NCBI RefSeq assembly: GCF_004135935.1
Contig: NZ_CP025086.1
Location: forward strand, 2,046,001-2,110,000
Length of the DNA stretch: 64,000 nt
DNA from: Methylovirgula ligni
Lineage (GTDB): Bacteria > Pseudomonadota > Alphaproteobacteria > Rhizobiales > Beijerinckiaceae
Direction of reading: 5' to 3'
Shown: positions 43,830-52,979 of the stretch, piece by piece
Layout: each line of letters begins with the position of its first letter
Position numbering within the stretch: the first letter of the stretch is position 1
Notes under the pieces: model-generated
What the model saw: the letters and a program-made list of their open reading frames with translations, nothing else
Databases searched by the model: none
What the model was told of the DNA's origin: nothing
Translations under genes and position numbers: made by a program

Positions 43830-45341
43830 ATGGAAAGGCTTGCGTGCCGGCTGAAGCTGACTTGTTCTCATGCCCTGTTCGGGGTAACGAGCGCGACCGA
43901 TCCTGCCTCCCGGCAAGCGTCGGCGTGTGAGGCGGGCGTTAAATTGGCGGGGAAGCTTTCCACCTTGAGCGCTGCAGCGATCGCAGCGGCTGTAAGCTTC
44001 TATGGGGCGGCGGAAGCGGCGGATTTACCGAGCGATAAAGACGCCAGTTCACCCGCCTGGGCCGGCGCGGTACAGCCCACCCCGCAACCATACTGGATCG
44101 ATCTGCGGACCAAGCCCGTCGCGGACTTCGGCAGAACGCTTGCCAGCCAGGGTATCTATCTCAGCGGTTTTGAAGACGGGATGTATAATAACGTCCCGGC
44201 CGGCGGCATCATGCATGGCTCGTTCTTTACGAACTGGGCCGTGCTGGGCGTCAATCTCGACATGGCACGGATCGCGGGGATCAACGGCGCGCAAATGCAT
44301 ATCGCTGCGGACAACGTCGCCGGCGATGGGCATAGCTGGAAGTACAACGGCGCGGATTGGGCATACCTCGAGAACTGGGGAAACCATGATGGGTTCCAGC
44401 TCCGCGAGTTCAGCTGGGATCAAAGCCTCTTCAATAATCACATGTACATTCTCATGGGTCGCACAGTACCCAAGAGTGGCGAATTCGACGGGTCGGAGCT
44501 CTATTGCCTCTTCGATACGTTCATGTGCTCTACGCCGACCATGTATGGCGCGACCGGCGCACCGCCGTCCTTCGTGACGTCGAGCTGGGGTTTCCGCATG
44601 CTGATCAAGCCGACAAAAGACACCTATGCGAAAGCCGGCGTCTGGGAAGACGAACCGCTGCTGCATACAGTGGGGCATGGCGGTTTTCCGGGTGAAGATT
44701 GGGACTTCAACAAAGGCGTCGGCCTCTTTGTGCCCGCTGAGATGGGCTACAAAACGACATTCGCCGACGACAAGTATCCACGTCATTACGATGTCGGTTT
44801 CACATACGATTCGTCCCGATACACGGATCCGCTCTACGGGTCCTCTGAATCGCACAAGGGTAGGAGCGAGGTCTTCTTCCAGGCGCAGCAGATGGTCTGG
44901 CGGCCTGATCTCGATGATACCCGTGGCCTGACGGTCTTCGGCGCGCTCAATGTACGCACAACGGGTGAGGCGCCGATGCGGGACAGTCTGGTCGCGGGCC
45001 TGTTCGATCGCGGTCCATTTGAGTCTCGACCGAAAGACTTCGTCGGCCTTGTCGTCCAGAATTTCTGGTTCAACAACAGATACACACAGGCCGTCGACAA
45101 TCTGATCGGGCCAAGCGGCAGCGTTTCCCCGACCGAGACGATGTTGGAGCTTAATTACGGCGCCAAGATCGGACCAGGTATCACCCTCATTCCTTATTTC
45201 GAATATATCTGGAACCCGGATCTGATGGGAGATTCCACGCCGGTCGCCGGAATCAACAGTGCCGTGCAGGTGGGATTGCGGTTGACCGCCGAACTCAACG
45301 ACGCCCTCGATCTTCCGGTTCTCGAGCGGGTCAGGAATTAA
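43830..45341 (+). CDS. OprB-family carbohydrate/aromatic-selective porin
   Basis: The 503-residue product has a long leader (signal helix LSTLSAAAIAAAVSFYGAAEA, cleaved before ADLPSD) and an OprB-type barrel: WGVNLDMARI-like alternation, EFSWDQSLFNNHMYILMGRT, SSWGFRMLIKPT, AGVWEDEP, the FQAQQMVWRPD strand and GIEPYFEYIWNPDLMG finish. Outer-membrane barrels of this family pass sugars and small acids. The upstream ATGs (43782, 43812) lie on or too close to the promoter; ATG 43830 is preceded by GGGGGGTGG. It likely admits the substrate of the adjacent pathway. Confidence 0.85.
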   Translation: MERLACRLKLTCSHALFGVTSATDPASRQASACEAGVKLAGKLSTLSAAAIAAAVSFYGAAEAADLPSDKDASSPAWAGAVQPTPQPYWIDLRTKPVADFGRTLASQGIYLSGFEDGMYNNVPAGGIMHGSFFTNWAVLGVNLDMARIAGINGAQMHIAADNVAGDGHSWKYNGADWAYLENWGNHDGFQLREFSWDQSLFNNHMYILMGRTVPKSGEFDGSELYCLFDTFMCSTPTMYGATGAPPSFVTSSWGFRMLIKPTKDTYAKAGVWEDEPLLHTVGHGGFPGEDWDFNKGVGLFVPAEMGYKTTFADDKYPRHYDVGFTYDSSRYTDPLYGSSESHKGRSEVFFQAQQMVWRPDLDDTRGLTVFGALNVRTTGEAPMRDSLVAGLFDRGPFESRPKDFVGLVVQNFWFNNRYTQAVDNLIGPSGSVSPTETMLELNYGAKIGPGITLIPYFEYIWNPDLMGDSTPVAGINSAVQVGLRLTAELNDALDLPVLERVRN

Positions 45342-45381
45342 AATATAACGGCTCCGTAGGCGAGGGGTTGTGCAACGGCGA

Positions 45382-45414
45382 GCGCCGGTTACGGGTTCCG
45401 TAACCGGCGCTTTT
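45382..45414 (+). terminator. Rho-independent terminator after the porin gene
   Basis: A perfect 13-base-pair stem (45382-45394 with 45398-45410) with a three-base loop followed by TTTT. A strong terminator 40 bases past the porin stop. Confidence 0.85.
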
Positions 45415-45707
45415 GCGTAGGAAGCACCTCATCGCCAACGCGCGCCGTCTCGAAAAAATTGAGGCGTGGAAGCGGATACAGAGTTTGCTTTCCAGCGGCG
45501 CCGCGCGATGAACCCAGCCGCGATCCATTTCCAGATTTTGATGTGGCACGCAATTGGGCTACGCCCCGGATGCCGCGAATATCGAAACGATCCCTGACCA
45601 TATATTCGTCACGGTACGAAATATTTTTCGTCAATTTGCCTTCTGGTTCAGCAGAATTCCGGCCTGCATTTCGAGGGCGCCATCTCGCTCAAGTACGAAT
45701 GTAAGAG

Positions 45708-45729
45708 ATGGAATACCATAATATATAAT
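45708..45729 (+). promoter_or_regulatory. Operator/promoter of the aldehyde dehydrogenase gene
   Basis: ATGGAATACCAT (45708-45719) differs from the porin operator at one base. A TATAAT (45724-45729) follows within five bases and is a likely -10; the -35 is weak. Translation should begin at 45833, leaving a leader of about 100 bases. Confidence 0.6.
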
Positions 45730-45832
45730 GTTAGATGATGCCATGGCCGGGAGGTTCCCGGCCAGTGACATTGGCGGAGCGGTGCCGATGCTCCTTACCT
45801 GCCTTTATGTTGATGAGGGAGTTTTGAGAGAG

Positions 45833-47320
45833 ATGAGCGAACGTGCGGCAAGCGAACTTGGATTGCGGGACGCGACACTCTTAAGAAGCGAAGCCTTTAT
45901 CGATGGGCGATGGCTGAAAGCAGACGGGGGAGGCAGCTTCGGCGTCGATAACCCGGCGACCGGTGCGTTACTGGGTTCCGTGCCAAATATGGGGGCAGGC
46001 GAAACGGAACGGGCAATTCTCGCGGCAAATCGCGCTTTACCAGCCTGGCGCAGGCGCACGGCGCACGAGCGCGCAGCCATCCTGCAGCGTTGGCACGATC
46101 TGATACTGGAGAACCAGGAGGATTTGGCGCGTATCATAACCGGAGAGCAGGGGAAGTCGCGTTCCGAAAGTCGCGCGGAGGTCCGTTATGCAGCTTCCTT
46201 CATTGAGTGGTTCGCGGAAGAGGCAAAGCGCGTCTACGGAGATGTAATTCCAACGGATATCGATGGGCGCGTTATTCTCGCGATCAAGGAGCCGATCGGC
46301 GTCACCGCGGCAATCACGCCGTGGAACTTTCCATGTGCCATGATCACCCGAAAGGCCGCACCGGCGCTGGCCTCCGGTTGTACGTTGGTTTTAAAGCCCG
46401 CGGAAGCGACGCCTTACTCAGCCTTGGCGCTTGCGGTTTTGGCCGAACGCGCCGGCATCCCTCCCGGAGTGTTTTCCGTCGTGACCGGGGCACCGGCCGA
46501 AATAGGGAAAGAACTGACCGGAAACCATCTCGTCCGAAAGCTGAGCTTCACGGGATCAACGGCCGTCGGAAAGAAGCTGATGGCGCAGTCGGCCGGAACG
46601 ATGAAAAAGCTATCGCTGGAATTGGGAGGCAACGCGCCGTTTATCGTTTTCGATGATGCGGATGTCGAAGATGCGGTGCGGGGTACGATCAATTCGAAGT
46701 TCCGTAACTGTGGTCAGACGTGCGTCTGCACAAATCGGATTCTCGTCCAAGACGGCATTTATGAGCGATTTCTTTCGGAGCTTTCTATAGCGGTGGGTCA
46801 GCTCCGTGTCGGGGCCGGCATTGAAAATGAACAGGTGGATCTTGGACCACTGATCAATATTGCCGCTGTCGAAAAAGTCGAAGCGCATATCGCCGATGCT
46901 GTCGCCAAAGGCGCGAAAGTTGTTCGCGGCGGTCACAGACATTCGGCTGGCGGATCCTTTTTCGAGCCGACGATCATTTCCGGTGCAACCTCAGAAATGC
47001 TGATCGCCCAGGAAGAGACGTTTGGACCGGTTGCGGCTCTCTTCAGATTCAAAACGGAAGCCGAAGCCATCGAGATGGCAAACGATACCCGTTACGGGCT
47101 CGCATCTTATTTCTATAGTCAGAACCTGAACCGGACATGGCGAGTGTTGGCGGCGCTCGAGTTTGGAATGGTCGGCGTGAACGAAAGCCTGATTTCGACC
47201 ACAGTGGCACCATTCGGTGGAATCAAAGAGAGCGGGATCGGCCGAGAAGGCTCGAAATATGGCATCGACGAATTTTTAGAGATCAAGTACGCCTGCATTG
47301 GCGGATTAAAATCCGAATAG
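45833..47320 (+). CDS. Aldehyde dehydrogenase, succinate-semialdehyde dehydrogenase (GabD) type
   Basis: The 495-residue NAD(P)-dependent dehydrogenase has TPWNFPCAM (Asn165), LKPAEATPYS, FTGSTAVGKKLM, the general base Glu263 in LELGGNAP and the catalytic Cys297 in NCGQTCVCTNR; the C-terminal PFGGIKESGIGREGSKYGIDEFLEIKY matches GabD. It would oxidise succinate semialdehyde to succinate, the end of pyridine breakdown as in the vitamin B6 pathway. ATG 45833 is preferred, since the longer frame to 45728 overlaps the promoter; a GAGGGAG site lies 11 bases upstream. It has its own operator and is convergent with GntR 2. Confidence 0.88.
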   Translation: MSERAASELGLRDATLLRSEAFIDGRWLKADGGGSFGVDNPATGALLGSVPNMGAGETERAILAANRALPAWRRRTAHERAAILQRWHDLILENQEDLARIITGEQGKSRSESRAEVRYAASFIEWFAEEAKRVYGDVIPTDIDGRVILAIKEPIGVTAAITPWNFPCAMITRKAAPALASGCTLVLKPAEATPYSALALAVLAERAGIPPGVFSVVTGAPAEIGKELTGNHLVRKLSFTGSTAVGKKLMAQSAGTMKKLSLELGGNAPFIVFDDADVEDAVRGTINSKFRNCGQTCVCTNRILVQDGIYERFLSELSIAVGQLRVGAGIENEQVDLGPLINIAAVEKVEAHIADAVAKGAKVVRGGHRHSAGGSFFEPTIISGATSEMLIAQEETFGPVAALFRFKTEAEAIEMANDTRYGLASYFYSQNLNRTWRVLAALEFGMVGVNESLISTTVAPFGGIKESGIGREGSKYGIDEFLEIKYACIGGLKSE

Positions 47321-47399
47321 GATGTTCGCGGGCCTTAGCTATGGGGAATCAGATACAGCGCTTATGCGCCTTCAACTGGAAAGCCATACCCGCGAGGGA

Positions 47400-48119
47400 T
47401 CATTTTCTTAAGGAGGGCCGGGGAAGTTCTTTTTCCGCTTCCCGGTAATATTCGACCAGTGCCGCCTGGGCGAGGGCCGCGGCGTTATTTACATGAGCGA
47501 CACATGCCTGGACTGCGGCGTCCGGGTCGCGCCGCTCAATGGCATCAATGATCAGGGCCATCTCCTTTGGAGCGTCCCTGTCGCGCCGCGGCGTAGCGAT
47601 CGTCACCGCGCGCAGAAAATTAATGCGACCGTGCAGAGACGAAACAATTCGCCCGGCAATGTCGTGCTTCGAATGTCTGAAGAGAATCTGATAGAAGGTC
47701 GTCGTTGCGGCGAGAACCTTTACAGGTGATTGAAGCGCATAACTGTCGCGTATCGTCTTCAGGGTGGCTTTCAGCCTCTTTATTAAATCAGGCGTCGCGG
47801 TCAACGCACAGACTCTCGCGGCTGAACCTTCGAGTTGGCCTCGAATCTCGTAAATTTGGCCGGCCTGGTCGGGAGAGACGTGAGCCACAACTGGGCCGCG
47901 GTTGGGCGCATTTTCGACGAGCCCTTCGGCCTCAAGTTGCCTGAGGACCTCCCGGACGACTGTTCGACTGACGGCTAATTGTTCGCAGAGATCGCGCTCG
48001 ACAAGTCTCTGGCCGGGCTTGAAATGCAAGGTGGCGAAGGCGTCGCGCATTTTTTCGAGCGTTCGTTCACGCAACGTCGATGATATGCGTTCCACCTTTA
48101 GTGATTCACTATCTGACAC
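47400..48119 (-). CDS. GntR/FadR-subfamily (FCD) transcriptional regulator 2
   Basis: The 239-residue protein has the winged helix (MRDAFATLHFKPGQRLVERDLCEQLAVSRTVVREVLRQLEAEGLV) and the FCD domain (IYEIRGQLEGSAARV, TFYQILFRHSKHDIAGRIVSSLHGRINFL, CVAHVNNAAAL). It is clearly different from regulator 1 although both are FadR-type. GTG 48119 follows GGAGGG by four bases. Its promoter probably lies in the long gap to 48380, where a 22-base palindrome (48359-48380) suggests autoregulation or cross-control. Confidence 0.9.
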   Translation of the reverse strand: MSDSESLKVERISSTLRERTLEKMRDAFATLHFKPGQRLVERDLCEQLAVSRTVVREVLRQLEAEGLVENAPNRGPVVAHVSPDQAGQIYEIRGQLEGSAARVCALTATPDLIKRLKATLKTIRDSYALQSPVKVLAATTTFYQILFRHSKHDIAGRIVSSLHGRINFLRAVTIATPRRDRDAPKEMALIIDAIERRDPDAAVQACVAHVNNAAALAQAALVEYYREAEKELPRPSLRK

Positions 48120-48358
48120 AATCCCTCCGCTTCATCAGTAGTCTCAAGGCTGGGCACCTAATTCAATATACGATCCCTCGAAGATTCGTTCTCCGTCAAG
48201 TATAACGGAAAGAAAGCCCACACGTTATTGAGAAATAGCGGGCGGTCCGATTACGCTACGCCGATGTCAGAACAGCGATATGGATGGGCTAACCGGATAA
48301 AACCGCGAAAATTCTTTCGCGGCATACCCTGATGGAAACAACAGGCTTGCAAGCTATA

Positions 48359-48380
48359 ATATGATGGAATTCCATCATAT
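48359..48380. promoter_or_regulatory. 22-base perfect palindrome, FadR-type operator
   Basis: A perfect inverted repeat of 22 bases centred on TGGAATTCCA, overlapping a TATAAT at 48355-48360. It shares the ATGG-AT-CCAT shape with the porin, aldehyde dehydrogenase and ABC-2 operators. It is about 240 bases upstream of the GntR 2 start. Confidence 0.6.
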
Positions 48381-48998
48381 ATATGAGTAATTATCCTTTG
48401 GATGGCAACTTGAATTTTGAGATATGGTTTGCGCTAAAGTGCGGCCGTTGCGAAGAATAAGCGACTTTTGAGCATTTGGCATTTTCGTAGATTTACACCG
48501 CCGGCCTGCGCTGCCGACTATGATACGAGAGCGGAAAATAGTTGCACAGGTCCGCGCTCTCACGCTCGTTTGCCGGACATATTTTGATGTAGGTCCCGGG
48601 GCGAGAACGCTTCTCACTTTTACTTGAGCGCTATCAATTCGCGTAAAACGTCTTGAGCATTCGTCTGCTCATTTAAAAAAGCGCGGCGCCGGCGAGCTGA
48701 GCGCCGCCAGGTGCTTGAGTTCGAGAAAGTCGGACGTCGCTGATGACATGCCGCGTCCTGCGGCGAGATCGTGATCGCTATTAAATCAAGTTGCGAAAGA
48801 AAGCGGCAATCACTCCAGGAGGTATAAACGCAGTCGCAAATATTTGCGAAGGCTTCGCACTGGAAGACATCTCGACGCGGGTCCGATCAATCACGTTTAT
48901 CACAGCCATGGCAGGCAGCGACTCGCCGCAGCCCATCTTTGCATTCGCTCTTCATACCACGTCGCAAAATTTCTTATTTGCGCAACGTGGAGCGGTCC

Positions 48999-49119
48999 AA
49001 TTCTTGCGAGGCGTGACGCGCCACTCTGTTCCAAGTGACAGGAAGACGGCAGGCGGTGATTCTGGCGTCGCTTAACACATTATCGTGAGTAAACTAATGG
49101 TATACCGTCATACATATTA
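48999..49119 (+). promoter_or_regulatory. Promoter and operator of the second ABC/Rieske operon
   Basis: This block resembles the porin promoter block. It contains AATTCTTGCGAG (48999), GATTCTG (49058), TTAACA as -35 (49072-49077), and the operator ATGGTATACCGT (49097-49108) at the -10, followed by CATATTA (49112 on). Spacing from -35 to operator is the same 25 bases in both. Confidence 0.7.
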
Positions 49120-49284
49120 CGCGAAGCAAATGCGCCGAGGGTCGGCTGTGTTCGGTCGCGGTCGGACGCTTGTAGCGAGCCAGGCGCGTTCAGCACGCGA
49201 AACGGCAGTGTAGATGAACTGTGCGCAGCGATGATGTGAACCTTACATCCCGCCGGTTGACCGGCGGCCCCTTGAGATAATCCA

Positions 49285-50277
49285 ATGTCAGGAAAAGAAA
49301 GCATGGTCGACCGCAGGTCACTCAATTGGCGCGGGCTGCTCTTCGTTGCGGCGAGTATCGTACAGCTTGCTTCCGCCCCGGTTGCGTCCGCCCAAGCTCC
49401 AGCAGCGCTCACGAAAATTCGGGTTGCCGAGACACCGGGCCTTCCAACCGCCTTTATCAAGTTCGGCATTCAAAAGGGCTTCTTCAAAGACGAAGGCCTC
49501 GATGCGCAAGTGATGAGCATGCCCGGCGGGGCGCAGGAGGTCGCAGCGGCTCTTTCAGGGGATGTGCAATTCACCGGCGGGGATGTCGTGGCTTTCACGA
49601 TTTTTCGCAGCCACCACGTCCCTGTTGTGATCGTCTCTCCTGGCACGGCCGGAAGCACCGATATTCATGATGATTATGCCGCTCTGATCGTCCCGCCGAA
49701 TTCGCCGGTGAAGAAACCGCAGGACCTCGCCGGCAAATTGATCAGCACGAACGAACTGAACAACATCGGCATGGTCTTGTCGCTCGCTGCCTTGGAAAAA
49801 TATGGCGTCGCGCCATCGCAAACCCATTGGGCAGAAATGCCGCTGCCCGATGTCATGGCGGCTCTTCAAAGCGGACAGATCGCAGCGGGTTACGTTGTCG
49901 AACCTTTCCTCAGCATAGCAAAGGCCGCGGGTTTTCATGCGGTCCTCTATCTGGCCGCGGAGTATGGCCCGCACACGCAGATTGGCATTTCCCTGACGAC
50001 CGAAAGCTTCCTTGCTTCGAATCCGAAAGCGGTCGCGGCTTTCCAGCGGGCGCATCAGCACACGGCGGAATATGTCATGGCCCATCCCGACGAGTATCGG
50101 GCGGCGCTCGTGAAAATTGCCGGCATCAAGCCCGCCATCGCGGCAAAAATTCATTTGCCGGTTTATCTGCCAGAGGTGAATCGAGAAACATTGACGCGCG
50201 TCGGCCAAACCATGGTCAAGCTTGGAGTGCTGGACAAGGCTCCGGACACCAAATCTTTCTACGCACCGGCGCCATGA
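49285..50277 (+). CDS. NitT/TauT-type ABC transporter substrate-binding protein (system 2)
   Basis: The 330-residue protein has a signal peptide (WRGLLFVAASIVQLASAPVASAQA) and the NMT1/ThiY-like fold: IRVAETPGLPTAFIKFGIQKGFFKDEGLDAQVMSMPGGAQEVAAALSGDVQFTGGDVVAFTIF, then KPQDLAGKLISTNEL and MAALQSGQIAAGYVVEPFLSIA. It differs from the first binding protein in both length and sequence, so the systems are not a recent duplicate. The predicted ligand is a small planar anion. It heads the operon that continues with two permeases, the ATPase and the Rieske genes. Confidence 0.87.
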   Translation: MSGKESMVDRRSLNWRGLLFVAASIVQLASAPVASAQAPAALTKIRVAETPGLPTAFIKFGIQKGFFKDEGLDAQVMSMPGGAQEVAAALSGDVQFTGGDVVAFTIFRSHHVPVVIVSPGTAGSTDIHDDYAALIVPPNSPVKKPQDLAGKLISTNELNNIGMVLSLAALEKYGVAPSQTHWAEMPLPDVMAALQSGQIAAGYVVEPFLSIAKAAGFHAVLYLAAEYGPHTQIGISLTTESFLASNPKAVAAFQRAHQHTAEYVMAHPDEYRAALVKIAGIKPAIAAKIHLPVYLPEVNRETLTRVGQTMVKLGVLDKAPDTKSFYAPAP

Positions 50278-50423
50278 ACCGGTGCGGGGTATGTTTGAAG
50301 CCCATTTTTACTCTCGAGAGAGAGAGACATATTCATGAGTGTCGCAGCGTGGAAAATTGGCCTGTTTGATGCTTGCTTACCGCGAGCCAAAAACGGCCGG
50401 AATTTTGCGGAGTCTATCGTTTC

Positions 50424-51215
50424 GTGAGCAGGGTATCTGTAAATCGTTCATGGCGGAGTTTCGTTCTGGGGAGTGCGGGCGTCGCCACATTTCTCGCTTT
50501 GCTGGAGTTCATCCCGGATAGGCATGTTATTGATCCGGAGTATCTGCCACCAACGTCCGTGATCTTCAGCTCGCTGTGGTCGCTTGTTCACGGGGAAGTG
50601 TTTTGGTCGGCGCTGGGGAATACCCTGCTGACCTGGGGTGCCGGTTTAGCGATCGTGACTGTCTCTGGAGGTGTGCTCGGTACCTTGGTCGGCTCGGTCC
50701 CGCTTCTGCGCAATGTGACCAATTCGACTGTTGAATTTCTGCGGCCGATACCTTCCGTCGCGCTGGTTCCCGTCGTGATTCTGTTGTTGGGCACGGGTCG
50801 CGCCGCGACGCTGTTGCTGGTTGTCTATGCCTCGTTTTGGCAGATCTATATCCAGGTCATCTATGGCGTACACGAGGTGGACCCCGTGGCGCGCGATACG
50901 GCGGCAGTCTACCACTTCGGCACGGGCAGGATCGTCCGGGATCTGATCTGGCCGACCGTATTGCCTTACGCGATGACAGGCTTTCGGCTCGCGGCGGCGG
51001 TCGCGCTGATGCTGACAATAACGGGCGAGTTGTTGATCGGCACGGATGGCCTCGGCCGATCGATCGTACTGGCGGAGAGCGGTGGCGACGTTCCGACCAT
51101 GTATGCGCTGATCTTCGTCACAGGTATTCTTGGATTGCTCGTGAATCTCGTGGTCCGCCGGTTCGAGCGCTGGGCGCTGAGGTGGCACGTATCAGTTCGA
51201 TCGGAGCTTGCATGA
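50424..51215 (+). CDS. ABC transporter permease 2a (system 2)
   Basis: The roughly 264-residue permease has six predicted helices with the EAA-like loop (GVHEVDPVARDTAAVYHFGTGRIVRDLIWPTVLPYAMTGFRLAAAVALMLTITGELL). The start is uncertain: GTG 50424 gives a normal N-terminus with GGAG 11 bases upstream, while an in-frame TTG at 50373 would add 17 residues. It overlaps the next permease by four bases (ATGA). Confidence 0.88.
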   Translation: MSRVSVNRSWRSFVLGSAGVATFLALLEFIPDRHVIDPEYLPPTSVIFSSLWSLVHGEVFWSALGNTLLTWGAGLAIVTVSGGVLGTLVGSVPLLRNVTNSTVEFLRPIPSVALVPVVILLLGTGRAATLLLVVYASFWQIYIQVIYGVHEVDPVARDTAAVYHFGTGRIVRDLIWPTVLPYAMTGFRLAAAVALMLTITGELLIGTDGLGRSIVLAESGGDVPTMYALIFVTGILGLLVNLVVRRFERWALRWHVSVRSELA

Positions 51216-52054
51216 GCGCGATAACGCAAACCTTGTCACCGAGACCGTCGCGCATCGGGCGCACCTGGCGTCCTGTAATTATGCATGTGCTCTACTTCGT
51301 GGGCCTTCCAGCCGTTCTCCTCGCGGCTTGGTGGATTTCATCGCGCGATTCGAGCAGCATGTTATTTCCGCCGCTGAGCGACATCCTGGCCGACTTTGGT
51401 CCGACCTGGATGCAGGGACGGCTGATGACCGACGCATTGCCGTCGATCGGTCGGCTGCTGGCGGGTTATGGAGCCGCGGTCATATTCGGTATCGCCTTTG
51501 GCATGGCCATCGGCCTTTCGCCGAAGCTCCGGGCGTTCATTGAGCCGGTGTCCGAATTCTTCCGTGCCGTTCCGGCCCCGGTGCTCGTGCCGGTGCTCAT
51601 GCTGCTTCTTGGTATCGGCACGACCATGAAGGTGTTCGTCATTGCATTCGGTTCATTCTGGCCAGTGTTGCTGAACACCACCGAGGGCGTGCGCGCGCTG
51701 GACAGCGCCTTGCGCGACGTCGCGCAGACGTATCATTTCCGGCGCGGAACCTTCCTCACTGCGGTCGTGCTGCGCGGCGCAAGCCCGCAGATCATGGCCG
51801 GCGCGCGGCAAGCACTGTCTCTTGCCGTCATTCTCATGGTGATATCGGAGATGTTCGCCGCCAATAACGGTCTCGGTTTCACGGTCGTTCAATTCCAACG
51901 AAGCTTTGCGATTCCCGAAATGTGGACGGGTATTCTGCTTCTCGGCGTGCTGGGCATGGTGTTGTCCGCGATGTTCCGCTTCGTCGAGGCGCGCGTGCTC
52001 AACTGGTACGACAATATGCATAAGACGCAGCGAGGAGGTGGCCGTGGCATCTGA
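51212..52054 (+). CDS. ABC transporter permease 2b (system 2)
   Basis: The 280-residue permease has six helices and the loop EGVRALDSALRDVAQTYHFRRGTFLTAVVLRGASPQIMAGARQALSLAVILMVISEMF. It pairs with permease 2a, so this importer uses a heterodimeric channel, unlike system 1 with a single permease. It overlaps permease 2a (ATGA) at its start and the ATPase by 11 bases at its end. Confidence 0.9.
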   Translation: MSAITQTLSPRPSRIGRTWRPVIMHVLYFVGLPAVLLAAWWISSRDSSSMLFPPLSDILADFGPTWMQGRLMTDALPSIGRLLAGYGAAVIFGIAFGMAIGLSPKLRAFIEPVSEFFRAVPAPVLVPVLMLLLGIGTTMKVFVIAFGSFWPVLLNTTEGVRALDSALRDVAQTYHFRRGTFLTAVVLRGASPQIMAGARQALSLAVILMVISEMFAANNGLGFTVVQFQRSFAIPEMWTGILLLGVLGMVLSAMFRFVEARVLNWYDNMHKTQRGGGRGI

Positions 52055-52844
52055 TAACATACCTGGCGCTGCACTCAGTATCAGAGGGCTGGCGAAAACC
52101 TATCCGTCGGGTACTGAAGCTATTCGCAACATCACTTTGGAAGTCATGCCGGGTGAGCTGGTCTGCATCGTCGGCCCATCGGGCGCTGGCAAGACGACAT
52201 TGCTGCGGTGTATTGCGGGGCTTCTCTCGCGTTCGGGCGGGGAGCTGTTTCTTGCGGGGAGCCGCGTTTCGGGCCCGCCGATGGGCATGGCGGTCGTCTT
52301 CCAGGAATATGCGCGGTCGCTCTATCCGTGGTTCACGGTCTTCCAGAACGTGGAACTGCCCTTGCGGGAAAAGGGAATCGGCAAAGCGCAACGTCGCGAA
52401 ATGACGCTTAAAGCGCTCGATGCCGTCGGGTTGGACGATTTCGCCCAATCACATCCGTGGCAATTATCCGGCGGTATGCAACAGCGGGTGGCGATTGCCC
52501 GAGCGATTGCTTACGAGCCGAAGGTTCTTCTGATGGATGAGCCATTCGCCGCAGTCGATGCGCAGACGCGGGCCGACCTAGAAGACCTCGTTTTGAAGCT
52601 GTGGAAACAACTGAATACCACAGTCTTGTTCGTTACCCACGATATCGAGGAGGCCATCTATCTCGGGCAGCGTGTCGTGGTCCTGTCCGGGCGCCCGACG
52701 GAGGTCCTAGAGGATATTCGCATCGATCTTCCAGCGGAGCGGGATCAGTTGACGACGCGCAATGCGCCGAACTTCGCCGAACTTCGCACCCATGTTTACA
52801 GACTCATCCAGAAGGCCAAGCAGGGCCATCGCCGCGTGGCCTAG
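52044..52844 (+). CDS. ABC transporter ATP-binding protein (system 2)
   Basis: The 266-residue ATPase shows Walker A GPSGAGKTTLL, the signature LSGGMQQRVAIARAI, Walker B LLMDEPFAAVDAQTR, and the H-loop VTHDIEEAIYLGQRV, all typical of the NitT/TauT type. GTG 52044 follows GAGGAGG and gives the normal start; a longer frame overlapping the permease is not real. Confidence 0.92.
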   Translation: MASDNIPGAALSIRGLAKTYPSGTEAIRNITLEVMPGELVCIVGPSGAGKTTLLRCIAGLLSRSGGELFLAGSRVSGPPMGMAVVFQEYARSLYPWFTVFQNVELPLREKGIGKAQRREMTLKALDAVGLDDFAQSHPWQLSGGMQQRVAIARAIAYEPKVLLMDEPFAAVDAQTRADLEDLVLKLWKQLNTTVLFVTHDIEEAIYLGQRVVVLSGRPTEVLEDIRIDLPAERDQLTTRNAPNFAELRTHVYRLIQKAKQGHRRVA

Positions 52845-52979
52845 CCGCCACGCGAACGGATAGGGCGCAACGGAAATCCGGCCGAACGGGGTTCGACCGA
52901 GAAACCTGCAGTCCATCTCAACGAATACGAGGGCGCGTTCCGCGCACGTGCATTCACTGAACCACTAAGAGGTCGCTAG

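Larger units (their letters stand above)
48120..49284. other. 1.2-kb non-coding gap with operators between two divergent units
   Basis: No supportable gene was found. The 94-codon frame at 48791 has no ribosome-binding site and no recognisable domain. The gap holds a palindromic operator (48359-48380) near GntR 2 and the duplicated promoter block at 48999-49119 for the second ABC operon. The stretch 48390-48990 between them is A/T-rich and could hold remnants or a small RNA. Confidence 0.5.

Noticed and set aside
45389-45704. Short open frames on both strands between the porin and the aldehyde dehydrogenase
   Set aside because: They overlap the terminator or operator and show no family pattern.
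48791-49075. 94-codon open frame in the gap before the second ABC operon
   Set aside because: TTG start without a ribosome-binding site, no recognised domain, and it runs into the promoter block.
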